From assembly GCA_030522415.1 (NCBI GenBank), contig CM060118.1, forward strand, positions 23,105,651 to 23,169,650: a stretch of DNA of 64,000 nt, in the 5' to 3' direction. The stretch is from Channallabes apus. Lineage: Eukaryota; Chordata; Actinopteri; Siluriformes; Clariidae. The position numbers were made by a program, and so were the translations under genes. Shown one piece after another: positions 26,600 through 38,656 of this stretch; within the stretch, counting starts at the first letter, position 1, and the number at the start of each line of letters is the position of its first letter. The notes below the pieces were generated by a model. That model saw only the letters and a list, made by a program, of their open reading frames with translations. It was not told the DNA's origin and did not search any database.

Positions 26600-28670
26600 T
26601 CTGCTAGGAATTCTACATTAATAATATTATATTTTTCATCAGGGTATAAATAATAGGCAGTTATAATAGCCAATATTTCAAGTTTCAAATGAGGTAAAGT
26701 CGCTGAAGACTGTTCCTAAGAGGCAAGTATTGCTTATCACTAAAAAGAAGACATTTTAATGCAACTGAAAATATCTTGTTCCTCATCTGATGAGCATCTA
26801 CTGCTGTTAGGTCATAAATCATGGCAGTATTATTTCATATCACACAAAGATTAAGGTAGCATTAAGATCTTTGCATAAAATAAGAGTTTGACATTCTCAT
26901 GAACTCTCTCTCACTTCAAAATGTATTACAGAGCGCCCCCCACAGGACTGTGAGCATTTGTGTTTTTGTGCTCAGTAACATTTCATGACATAATTCTAAA
27001 TAAGAACATGCCTTAGCTGATATACTGACTTTTAAAATATTTTGAAAGCGTTTATTTTCAATATTTTTGCATAGACACTCACAGAAATATATAATTTGCT
27101 ATAAAGCATAAATAGGCTACAACCTACTTAATTTTGGGAAGCATGTATTTATAAGATAAAAAAAATCATATTTAAAGAATAAATCAAAAGATAATTTCCT
27201 GTATATCTTTTCTGTTCAACTGTTTATAATGTGTCAGTGAATACTGCTTTGTTGAATATCTAATAAGCATAATGAGAAAAAAGAAGTTAACGTCCACCAG
27301 AGACACAAGGTTTATTTGCAAATATTGAGATCAGTGGTATTAGCCTGTATTTTGGGCATGTTTAATTGCTGGACTGATTACTAAATTTGTTTCCTAAATA
27401 TCTTTTTACTTTAAAATATATTACCTGTATGGTCATGTTCATTGACAATCATGTGTAATCGATGAGAGCAGCTTGTAAACATGTAGAATTTTGAACACAG
27501 CATACCTATTTTCCAGTTACAGAAAAGTTGAATTACAGTAGCAAATGTTCATACTATTACAAGTTGAGCTAAAACCACCTTGAAAGTCTTTAAATGGAAT
27601 CTTGGGCAATGTATCATATGACAGGCCATAATAAAAATTGCACACTTTATTGTTTTAAACCTCCAGTTAAGATAAAACATGACACAAAAGATAATTTCTT
27701 ATTGACTGACTAAATTATAGATACAATGATGATGATGATGATGATGATGATGATTATTATTATTATGCATTTATATTTCAATACATTATATGGACTGGTC
27801 CATATGTAATAATCTCGCTTCTTCAGTTGGACAGACATTTTAAAAAATTTCTTTCAAATATTTTATAATCCTTAAGCCATTATGTTCTAAGCGACTACAA
27901 TGACAGCTATAACAGTCAAAGTTACACATAGGTCTTTTGCTGACATAAAGTCCCACCATGTATATAAAGTCCATATATACCACTTCTTTGTGCAATAAAT
28001 ACATATAATCATTCTTGATTATAGTAAAAGTAACTTTATAGTTATAAATGGGTCACTTAACTTAGCCTGTATCCTAAATTAGAAAGAAATTATTAGCCAC
28101 TAACTGTAGTGCAACGACTAAACACGGTAAAACCGGACAACTAAATAAACCCTACACATGGATTAGTCAGGTTGTTAGCAAAGTTAGTGAAATGTCTAGA
28201 CACAGTTCTATATTTTCATACCTGAGTTTTTTAAGGCACTGTTGACTGAAACCCAAGCCATATTATGGCACTTGTCTTGTATGGTTCAATTTCCCCTTCA
28301 TTAACCCAGACAGAGTGGAGGACTGGTGTCATGATATGCGAATAAGAAATTCTGTTGCGGAGTTGTGTGGCCATCTTGTGGAGATTGATGGCACCAACAA
28401 AAAGTTCTGCATTGGTGATTTTCAGTATTAATTTGAAGGTCATGCAGAAAGAGGGGAAAATTGACACCTCTGTAAATAATCAAATTAGACTGCAATTTTT
28501 TTTTACAAATTCTATTTCATAGAAATGGTCAATTAATTATCCCTTCATGTTAGTAAGGCATCTAAACACGAGTATAGGAAAAAATTACCACCCATGTTAC
28601 AATGTGGACTGCTGTAAATTTGATATTGTTATGTTATGTGGCCTGTTAACATTCTGAAATGAGTCACGTC
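26600..28670. other. Convergent intergenic region between gdf10 and the PRDM gene
   Basis: AT-rich DNA with a (GAT)n/(TTA)n microsatellite at 27726-27765 and (GTTT)n at 28710-28742, the latter only 14 bases from the PRDM stop codon. No exon is recognised. Confidence 0.5.
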
Positions 28671-28674
28671 TCTA

Positions 28675-28680
28675 TTTAAT
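28675..28680 (-). terminator. Candidate polyadenylation signal for the PRDM gene
   Basis: An ATTAAA variant on the minus strand 76 bases beyond the stop codon. Such a short 3'UTR would be unusual for a PRDM gene, so a more distal site is quite possible. Confidence 0.25.
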
Positions 28681-28755
28681 GTCTTATTCGCACCTGCACC
28701 AAAACACGTGTTTGTTTGTTTGTTTGTTTGTTTGTTTGTTTTAGTTCCATAGGGT

Positions 28756-30600
28756 TCAGTTATGTGAAGTCATATGACGCGAGAGATGATGACGTTCTCG
28801 GAAGTACTCATGACAGATGGGGCAGGTGAGTTTCTCCTCTCTTCTCTTCCGCCCCTGAGCCTCGACGGCGAACTCCTTCTTGTGGTGCGAGCGCATGTGG
28901 AACACTAAGTCCGAAGTCATCCGGAATGAGAGGTTGCACTTAGCGCACCAGTTCTGTACCGTGACACCCAGAGGGCTGAGAGTAGGAGGAAGAACAGTGA
29001 GTGAGGCTGTGGCCTGTAAAGGACTGCTAATGCTTCTGCACCACATTTCCGGTGCGTAATGGAAAGGACCCGCTGCGCTCGGTGGAGCCGGAGAGACGGT
29101 GTGTGTGCTAGACAAGTCGCCCTGAAACAAGTGAGGGGACAGCATGCTTCTGTATCCCACAGCTGCAAGTTCTGAAACATCATCCAAAGGGCCAGTGTGT
29201 CTCTGATGTTGCTGGTCCTCTGAGATGAGTTTACTGGGTTTGCAAAAAGCGCTCCTTTGCTCCGCATGCGCACTCCAGAGCAGGAACGCACTGGACTCGG
29301 ACCGAGGGCCCGAAGCGGCCTCTCCATCCAGGTGTAAAGTCGGAACGCAGGGGTTTTCCCGTGTTATATCCTCAGGCTTGGTTTGCTGTTCCGATTTCGT
29401 TTTCTTGATCTCCGCAAACGCACTGCTTTTGGCGCTTTTTAACTTGGAATTTGGTGAACTGGAGACTTTCATGGTGAAGTCATTGTCATGTAGATAGTCT
29501 TTATCCACGTGTGTCATGTTATTATGATTGGCCATGTTCTTTTTCTCCAGCAAAACAGGTTTTCTGCATCTCGGACTCAATGTTTCGTCGTGCCTTCTTT
29601 TCCGATCCTCTGAGGACTTTTTATGTTCAATGTCCCTTGCGATGTTGTGGAAGTCCGTGACGCTGCGCTGTCTCCGCGGCTCAGTGGCTTTCTGTTCGCT
29701 GTCTCCTCGCGGTGTCTCCGCTTTTACTTGAGCGCACAAAAAGCGACAGTGAGCTAGAAAAGGGTTTTCGTGCTTGAACGCCTGTCCGCACTTCGCACAC
29801 GAGTAACCTGTGTAAAAGATAGGCTACATTAATACAATTACACACATTCGCATTGTAGTGCATGCGCAATTTGCCACAATTGTTATTGCCAGCAATAAAT
29901 ATTTGTGAATAGACGCGCAGCTAAACAGAGGCGACATTCGTGACCCATAACAATGTAAGCAGTCCTCACCATCTGTCAGGGCTCTTGTTTTAATGTCGCT
30001 AAAGCCCAAAAGATGAGACAGCTCCACGTCGTACCAGACGAGCAGTTCCTCCCCTTGGCTAATGTCTCGGATTGTGCGGAAATACAGCTGGCCTCCCTTC
30101 AGATAGGCCTCTGTGTTCTGCTCTTCTGCGTCCAAAGCAGCCTGCACCAACCTGAGCCAAGGAACCACTAACGGAGAACTCTTCAATGCATCCGGATCTA
30201 CCTGTTGAGAAATGTGACTATTAAATATATAACTATTCATGCACACACTAACAATATTAGCATTATTCCTATTATGAGGATTACAATTACAGTGCATCTC
30301 ATTACACGTCTCTTGTGTAGCCTAATAATAGCTTAAATACTATAATATTATTTCCACAAAATTGGGCATCAGTAACTCACCCTGAACACGTAGGATTTTC
30401 CTCCTCTGTCAAACGACTTCAAGGCGATAAAAGCTATTGTGTCATAAAAAGTATTATGAAGCACACAAGGGCCAAAAGACACTCCGGCTGGTATGTCCTG
30501 TGTAACCTGGACACTGGTGAAGAAATCAGGGACATTGTGGTGGAGAAATTTGCTGTCGTTTGTCCACAAAGTCCGCGGACTGAAATTATATTCCATGGTC
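28756..30600 (-). CDS. prdm8b: PRDM8-type PR-domain zinc finger protein, complete CDS
   Basis: Coding exons on the minus strand: 30381-30600 (ATG at 30594-30596), 29970-30201 and 28756-29807, giving 499 aa. The PR (SET-like) domain spans about residues 15-145, with FGPCVL, YDTIAFIALKS, EEQNTEAYLKGGQLYFRT and GEELLVWY. A C2HC finger follows (C153, C156, H169, C174), then a low-complexity middle, and two C-terminal C2H2 fingers (C437/C440/H453/H457 and C478/C481/H494/H498). PRDM8 relatives are nuclear transcriptional repressors of neural and retinal development; that role is inferred from family. The start has a strong Kozak context (ACCATGG). Human 10q11.22 has ZNF488, a PRDM8 relative without a PR domain, at the equivalent place, so this may be its fish counterpart. 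The a/b paralogue suffix is provisional. Confidence 0.85.
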
Positions 30601-31050
30601 CTGAAAAAGACATGATGGTGATTAGTCTACACATGCTGTATGTACCTGGTACAGTTATTTATGCTTTTAGTTATTATGCATAGGCACATGTTTATCAGTT
30701 ATAAATGTGATATTTAAAAAATATATTGTTATAATAACCGAACAACTCTTATTGTTATAAATAATAACTCTTTTTAGTGAATCTAAAAATAATAATAATC
30801 TGATATTTAAAGGTAGATTTACTGTGTCACTATTTTATTTGTCTTTTCCCTCTAATTTCCTTTCTTTAGCACTTTCTAACTAATAGCTAATGCATGAAAA
30901 AAATTAAAGGAAAAATATTTTGCACCAAATTTAGCTTTGTGCAATACACAATATAAGTGCAAGTGGCCATTATGTGCCAAATACCCTTCTTATGTATAAA
31001 AAAACTTAAAAAAAAAAAAAAAAAAGATGATATAAAAAATTGTAACTTAC

Positions 31051-31177
31051 AGATAGATGATAGGTTGCCTGGCAGCTCTTGGTCCTGCAGAGGAGCACAC
31101 AGGAGGGACGTGTGTCTGGTGTGTGACGGATGAAGTGTGTTTCCGATCTGCTGTAGCTCTTCTGTGAGCCTCTGCAT
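31051..31177 (-). promoter_or_regulatory. Upstream ORF in the PRDM gene leader (split by intron 1)
   Basis: An ATG at 31175-31177 (context AAAATGC, A at -3) opens 42 codons. The last codon is completed across the splice as T|GA. The stop is followed by CC and then the main ATGG, so ribosomes would finish two bases before the real start. Inference depends on the leader exon and the transcription start lying upstream of 31177. Confidence 0.45.
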
Positions 31178-31230
31178 TTTTACCACGCGCTCATTAGAGA
31201 AGGGGGAGGCGAGAGGCAGTCTGACCACTG
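31051..31230 (-). other. Probable 5'UTR exon of the PRDM gene
   Basis: A GC-richer block ends in a good donor (CT|GTAAGT at 31051/31050), facing the acceptor TTTTTCAG before 30600. Spliced, it does not extend the main frame: the joined codon is TGA, two bases before the PRDM ATG. It is therefore most likely leader sequence. It contains a 42-codon upstream frame. The transcription start is unknown; the upstream limit is where the CT repeat begins. Confidence 0.55.
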
Positions 31231-31256
31231 AGCTCTATCTCTCTCTCTCTCTCTCG

Positions 31257-31293
<37 letters not shown>

Positions 31294-31456
31294 CGCAAAT
31301 AAGCAATTAGTTCTCCGAAATTAAAAGACCCAAGTCACACTAATATTAGACGCAGCTGGCCAGATGCTGCTGTGAAATAATATTGCAGTTTATAATGGTT
31401 TTGAAATGTCCAAATCATTAAATCATTCATCATTATTATTCATATAATTATTACGA

Positions 31457-31457
<1 letters not shown>

Positions 31458-31488
<31 letters not shown>

Positions 31489-31530
31489 ATAATAATAATA
31501 ATAATAATAATTATTATTATTATTATTATA
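31458..31530. repeat. Composite (ACT)n(AAT)n(ATT)n microsatellite
   Basis: The AAT and ATT halves are mutually complementary and could fold back. A similar ATT/ACT/AAT composite occurs at 11478-11531. Confidence 0.9.
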
Positions 31531-31770
31531 GTAATTGCATAGGCTTGTAATATTTGTGAACTAAAAAAGGGTATAAATTCCTGCATTATCCTAAGAGCAT
31601 CACTTTCACATTTACAAACCGAAGATTAAAATATCAGCAAGAAATTTATTATAATGATATAACGTATTAGATTTTGATTCTTCTCCTCATTCTTCTTCTA
31701 ACAGCCTGAAAAATATTGAATTATTATTGAATTTGCTTCATGGAAGAATGTATGTTGTGGTGGTGGTGGT

Positions 31771-31804
31771 GTGCGCGCGCGCGCGCGCGCGCGTGTGTGT
31801 GTGT
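31771..31804. repeat. (GC)n(GT)n tract, Z-DNA-prone
   Basis: Eleven or so GC steps pass directly into GT steps. Alternating purine-pyrimidine runs of this kind favour left-handed DNA under torsion. It lies between two divergent genes. Confidence 0.9.
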
Positions 31805-32286
31805 CTGAGAGAGAGAGAGAGAGAGTGAGTGAGAGAGTGAGAGCTAATCCGAGGGACCAACAACAAAACTAAAATAACCACTGGGCTTCCTTTGATTCTT
31901 TGGTTAGCCTATGTGGCTCGTACACAATAGTAAGATAAACCTGTACATTTCACTTATGGATGGAGACAGGATCAATACCACACACACACACACACACACA
32001 GAATGAGAGAAAGAGGGAGAGAACAGACCTGCAGCTAAAACTGCGCCACCCTTCTTTATCTGTTCATGAGTTTTTCCAGTGATATTATTTCAAATTGTTT
32101 TTAACCAGCTCTGGGATTCCGTTTAGATTATACTATACAGTATAATCATATATTATATATTACTTCATACAGAAAGTTCACATGTCTTTAATGTAACGTT
32201 CATAAATTATGGAACCTTGAAGCAGGTTTGTTAGCCTGCGGTTAGTGAAGTGTTTCTGTGGGAACAGCACTTCCTCCGATAAAGCG

Positions 32287-32321
<35 letters not shown>

Positions 32322-32423
32322 TGTGAGTCCGGAGTGTGCACTAGAGGAGGGGCGATTTGGGATGATTTGGAAGCGGACGCTCGGACTCCTGTAGCTTTGA
32401 ATACCCTGACACCTCGCTGACAT

Positions 32424-32554
32424 ATGTGTGGAATATGTTCGCCAGGAAAGATGAATAACCTTTCTGAGGAATGATGAGAAAGCTGCATTCTGTCGCTTGT
32501 TCTGTACGGGACTGAATGAGCTGTTTGGGGAAAGATGGCGCGCCCTGTCCTTAG
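32424..32554 (+). promoter_or_regulatory. Chain of three upstream ORFs before the antxr start
   Basis: uORF1 is 32424-32474 (16 codons plus TGA, with an internal in-frame ATG at 32451). uORF2 starts at 32471, overlapping the stop of uORF1 as ATGA, and ends with TGA at 32513-32515. uORF3 starts at the very next base, 32516 (TGAATG), and ends with TAG at 32552-32554, overlapping the main ATG at 32535 in another frame. Each uORF abuts or overlaps the next. This predicts translational control of antxr if transcription starts upstream of 32424, which is not shown. Confidence 0.5.
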
Positions 32555-35500
32555 CTTTGGTTTGGTTCTGTCTGTGTTAGGAATTGTGATGTTGCCACTT
32601 CCAAGTGGAAAAGCCGAGCCTAATATTAAAGACGAGGAGAGCTCGTGTCAAGGTGCCTTCGACTTATATTTTGTCCTCGACAAGTAAGTGGTGCTTGACA
32701 AGTATTCACCAATGTGTCCATGCTTTCCCATTAAACTGCTGCTGTATATAATCTACTGTATGTGAGGTGCATGTCAAGTAACAATACAACACGAGAACAC
32801 ATGGTAGTCCTATTACAGTATGTATATGCGATTACACCGAAACGACTAAAAACTTTACTCACGAAAAACTTCAGTGGGTTTCAGATGCATACTGTATCCC
32901 TTTCATGCCTGGGCTTTTACATTGAGTTTAGTGGAGTTTAATGTTTTTTTCTACAGTGATCATCTTTAATTATGCAAACTGCAATATTATTAAATGATTG
33001 AGAAAAATGTTATTTTCACAATTTAATGTTGCAAATAGAACATTTTGAACCAAAATATGTGATTAAAGTTCTTCTAGAACAAACACAAACCCCTGTTGCC
33101 TTATAAATTAGAAAGATTTCTGTATGGACCTGGATAATTTAAATTATGGCATATATGAGCTAAAGCATAAGATCACTAAAAACAATTTGATACTCCTACA
33201 CTACATTTTATGGTTATCATTGTCCTATAGCACCTCCTCCCACTCACTAACATCCAGTGCAGGATCAGCTGCTTGGCCTCTGCAGGACTTACTGTATGGA
33301 AGCACTATGGAAGGCTATTGAAGCACACACTAGTGTATATCTTGATGACAGATATGCAGCACCTGTTGGGAATAGCTTAACATGCTCTAACTTGCCCTTT
33401 TCAGTAGTAATGAGCCTAACTTCGTTTACTTTTCAGTCCTGAGCTTGCATAGACACCCATTTAGTCCCAGTGAACTAAAGTAAACATTTTAAATAAGCAT
33501 TTTTAGAAATACAGAAGCAGAATAAAGAGGTATGCAAAAATCAAAATAAATTTACTTAGCAAGCCTGGAGTAATAATGTATATTCTGCTAAAAATCATAA
33601 ATTATAATACTGTGATACACAGATTTCCCATATTATATATATGTTTATGTACATAATTATTATACATATTTTACCAATGATGGGCAAAGTTTATAAATGT
33701 CATCTTAGTTGTTTTTAAGATCAACAGTGGTGAGAAACATCATATTTTTCAAGAATTTGCAAAAGGCACTTCCTTAGTTTTATTATACAACACATTAAAA
33801 ATTAATTCTAAAAATATATATACATGGTAGGTGTGATAAAATTGCACCAAGTGCTTCTGAGATTGATGTATACTGCAACTAGTGTTATCAGTGATGTTCA
33901 GTGCAGCTACTTCTTGAATGCTCCTATACTGACTGACCAAATGTAATAAATCACATGTGAATTTAACTAAACAAATAGATAAGAGGCTTTCACTGGGCAG
34001 TGATTAATACTTTTCAGCTGGCAACAAGTTATTTAACCCTAACTGATGTAACAAGGAGCTTTGGTCTTAACCAAACCATAACGTCAAAAGACATATCCTG
34101 TGGTCGTGGCAAAGATGTTACTCTGTTTCAGAAGGGTCAAATTATTGGCCTGTTTCAAGCAAAGAAAACAACTAAGAAGCCTGATGAAACTACTACTTGA
34201 AGCAAAATCTTAAATTTTTCTACAGGGCATGAAGAATGGATTGTGGAGCTTTGGAAACATGCATATATATTGCTGAAACTACTAACATTGGATTAAGAAC
34301 TGTTCAATGAGTTATTAAAATCCGGAAAGTATAGTGGTGGACCATTATCCTCAAAGAAGAAATCAAATCAGAAAAAAAACAACAGTAGAACTCACAACTA
34401 TGTTTAATAGTGAAAGTAAAAGCATTTCCACACTCGCACTGCAAAGACAACTCAAGCGATTGGGACTACAGTAAACAGCTGTGTAGGCTTAAGAAAACCA
34501 CTTGTCAATGAGGCTAATCAATTTCCTAAGGAGTATAAAGAATGGACTGTGCAGCATTTAAAAGGTCATGTGGTCTGATGAGTCCAGATTTACTCTGTTG
34601 TAAATCACACCTAGTGTGTAAAGTCTAAGCCTGTGGGGCCAGTGTTATGATCTGGGATTGCTTCAGTTGGTCAGGTCTAGGTTTTACAACATTATGTGGA
34701 CAGACCAGATTTTTTCAATCAATGGATTTTTTTCTTCCCTGATGGCATGAGCATATTCCAAGATGACAATGCCAGGATTCATCGGGTTCAAATTGTGAAA
34801 GAGTGGTTTAGGGTACATGAGACATAATTTTCACGCATAGATTTGGTTTAGTCTAAACCAAATTGAGATTCTTATGCAGTGGTCTGACTCCCATCATCAA
34901 TACAAGGTGGAGAGAAATTAATGCCACTCTGGATGAAAATAAATGTTGTGACGTTGCATAATCTTATGGAAATGATGCCATGGTGTATGCATGCCATAAT
35001 GAAAGTGATAGGTGGTCTAACAAAATATTAGTGTGTGCGAAATATTAGTGTAGTTTTTTGTTCAGACAATGTATATTTGTGGTGACCTGGGGGGAAAAAA
35101 ATCCATATATACTGTAGTATTATTTGAAACTGAATTTGCAATACAAATTGATGCTGAAGAGTTGATGATTACTACCAGGATGTATGTAGTGTTATCTTAG
35201 ATTATGTATATTCAGTTTGTTAGAGATAAAGACCTAATAAGATGATGGCGTAAATGCTAGCTACTGTATACATTGAATATCAACCTGTTACACCGGGCTC
35301 TTGCCATCTGTTCCAATTCAACTGACTAGAACCATGAGGAGGGGGTTAGCAAGGGGTACAATTATCTGACACAAAGGCAATTAGACCTTGTTAGGAGTGG
35401 TTTGTGGCCTGTAATTAATTACTAATTTGCATGTTTTGCACACGATGGTCGAGCAGTCAGACCATTTAAATAATTACTGATTAGTGTTAATAATTGCAAA

Positions 35501-38500
35501 TCACTCAACATATTACAATGTAAACATCCAAACGATTGTTGTAATGATGAGCCTTTCTGCAGATCCGGAAGTGTCAAGAATCACTGGGTTGAGATTTACT
35601 CCTTTGTGGAACATCTTGCAGAGAAATTCATAAGGTAAAGTTTTATTCTGTTCTGGTTGATATTTTCTTTTGAGATGGTATATTCTTCTATGATATTTTT
35701 TTGATCCACTTTGACATTATATCTGATATATTTTTTTACTGTTACAGCCCAATGCTAAGGATGTCTTTCATCGTCTTTTCTACGCATGGCAATATCGTCA
35801 TGGACCTAACTGAAAATAGGTACTGTAAGACACCCATATACCTCAATTTACAATATTTCTTTAAATAATCAGTGTAGCTCATAAATAAATTGACCAAGTA
35901 TAAAATCTTACTTAAACAGGGAAGAGATTACCAAGGGCCTGAGTGTGCTAAAGAAAGTGGTACCAGGAGGTGACACGTTCATGAACCTTGGATTACAAAA
36001 GGTCCAATAGCATTTTCTTTATCATACTTTAAGTTCTCCCCTAATGTATCACTTTGTGACCTAAGCTAAGATTTTTGCTACACTTGCTTTGCAATTTCAG
36101 GCAAATGAACAAATATATCATGGCAATTATGGTAAGTGTCTCAGAAAGATACAGTGTACGTAAGAATACTATACCAGACAGATTCAATGATTTAAACCAA
36201 TATCACATGCCATTTCACTTGCAGGAACAGCCAGTGTTATAATTGCTTTGACAGATGGCGAGTTAAATACAATTCAGTTTATCACAGCACAGCAAGAGGC
36301 AAGTAAATAAATTAGCAGTGGTTCCATTTCTCTCCAAATTACAACATCTGAGGCCATTAATGCATTTTTTTTTTACTTAACACAAGTTGGATGTTTGTGT
36401 GCAGGCACAAAGGGCCAGAACTTTGGGAGCCATAGTGTATTGTGTTGGGGTCAAAGACTTCAATCAAACACAGGTACATAATACACTGCAAAACCTAAAC
36501 TTAAACAATCACTACGGTCACTGAAGACTTCAGCATTGTTTGTTTGTAGGTTCACAAAACCTATAGGAATAATATTGTACTGTGTGTTAGTTGGCTACCA
36601 TTGCAGACACCATTGATCATGTGTTTCCTGTTGTGGGAGGTTTCCACGCCCTGAGGGGGATGATTGATTCAGTAAGTTTTCTTCTTTGATTGTCTCAGTC
36701 TGTCTTTATAACGAAGTGAAAGCTATATGATAATATTGTATAACGTTTCTTTCTTTTCAGATAATCAAAAAGTCATGCATTGAGATTTTAGCAGCAGAGC
36801 CATCAAGTGTGTGTGCTGGAGGTAAGAGCTTCACCATAGGTCTACCGAATGTTATTAGTTTGGACTGTTTAGAACATGGGTTTTTAGTTTAGGTTAAAAG
36901 CTACAATTAATGTTCAAGTCAACTATCAGAAATGGGGAAAAGCATGATCACTTCGATTTTAACAATGTCAACGTTGTCGCCTGATGGGCTGATTTGAGCA
37001 TCTCCTGGGATTTTCCATATACAACAGATTAAACAGAATGGTGTGCAAAAACATTGAGTCAATGGCAGTTCTAAGGATGGAAAACCTTTGTTGAAAGAGA
37101 GAGTGGAATGAGTTTTGATATGGCATGATAGCTGCCATGATGTTAGTAGTAAAGCATATATTACTCTTTACAATTGTGGTATGCGGAAAACCATTTCACA
37201 AGACAGGAAATCTTCAGGTGGATGGGCTAACTACAACAGCAAAGGATGATCATGTTCCACCCCTGTCAACTAAGTAGAAGAATCTAAGATTATCATCAGC
37301 ACAGGCACCCCCAAACTGGACAGATAAAGATTAGAAGGCAAATCACTTTCTTTTACAGATCTTTTACAGTTCAGTTTGCATAACCCAGTGTAAAATGTAT
37401 CTGTCGCTTTTTATGTTTTTGTAAGATTTGAAACTATTTTTTGTTGTGTTTGACAATCCCAGTCCTTCTGGTACCTTCTGGGATGGAGCACTGTCCTGTT
37501 GGGAAAACCAATCCTCAGAACACAGTTAGAGCAGAAGGAAGCAAATGTTCTTCAGGACAGTGTTTTATATTGCTTGATTGTTGATGGCATATGTCCTTTA
37601 CAAAGAGGAATCTGCCCAATTACAGCCTTGCTGGGACACCACAATCATCACAAATCTTCCTCCACATTTCACAGCTGGTGTGAGACACTGTGGCTTGTAG
37701 GCTTTCCAGGTCTCAGTCTAACCAAAAGATGACCAAGTGTTAACCAAAGCTGAAAATGGGACTCATCAGAGAAGATGATTTCTCTACTATCTAATTCCAG
37801 TGGTCTGTTGCAAACCCCAGTCTGGCCCTTCTTTGCTCCTCATTGATGAATAGGTTTTTCTGGAATTGCATGATTTCATTTCAATCTCTAGGAACCTATT
37901 TTGAACTGTCCTTGCTGAGCATTTTACCCCAGCTTCAGTTTGCCACTGTGTTTGAAAGTCACATATCTGAGTGAGTTTCCGGTCATCCCTGTCAATAGAT
38001 ATCTGTTTTTGCCTTCTGACAGTCTGTGGCTTTGTTGTCCCAGTGCCTTTTGCTTGCAATGCACAGTCTTTGTGTGTCTTTTAACCAGCTTCCTGGTTGT
38101 AGTATAATGTTTCCACTGAGGATTTCTCAGAAAATCAGCTCCTCAGAAAATGAAAACCGATCATGTCTGAGCAGCGCTAATCCTCTCCCCGTCTTTGCCA
38201 CAATGACTGCACTGTACGTGCACTCTTCTGCACTAAGTGCATGCTAATAAGGTCATGTCAAGGCTCATCCATCCTGTGCTCTCTACACACGAGTGCTTAT
38301 GGTGGAGGCTTGTCCACTGAGCTGTAGCCAATTAAAGAAATGGGAATTTGACTGTTACATCCAAGACTGAGTAGTAGTTTGGCCATTTATAACCACAGAT
38401 CTCAGACAGTGGATCAGATGTGGCAAAATAGGCCAAGATAAATCAGCGAAAATAAATAAATAAATGCTGGCTTATATTACTTCATCATTACTTACAGCAG

Positions 38501-38596
38501 TCACAGATAATTTCTGTCAGAATTTGGGATGCCAAATGAAGATTAATGAATGACACATTTTATATTTATTAAGCTGTAAGCTGTATGTATATACAG

Positions 38597-38656
<60 letters not shown>

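Larger units (their letters stand above)
31231..32423. promoter_or_regulatory. Divergent promoter region between the PRDM gene and antxr
   Basis: About 1.2 kb separates the two leaders. It is crowded with simple repeats: (CT)n 31236-31269, (CA)n 31269-31293, (ACT)n(AAT)n(ATT)n 31458-31530, (TGG)n 31757-31770, (GC)n(GT)n 31771-31804, (GA)n 31807-31825, (CA)n 31979-32000 and (CT)n 32290-32317. No TATA box can be assigned with confidence. A shared bidirectional promoter is inferred from the head-to-head arrangement. Confidence 0.5.

Noticed and set aside
31051..31228. Coding first exon of the PRDM gene opening with MVRLPL
   Set aside because: The first codon is GTG, not ATG, and splicing to the next exon creates TGA before the PR-domain start.
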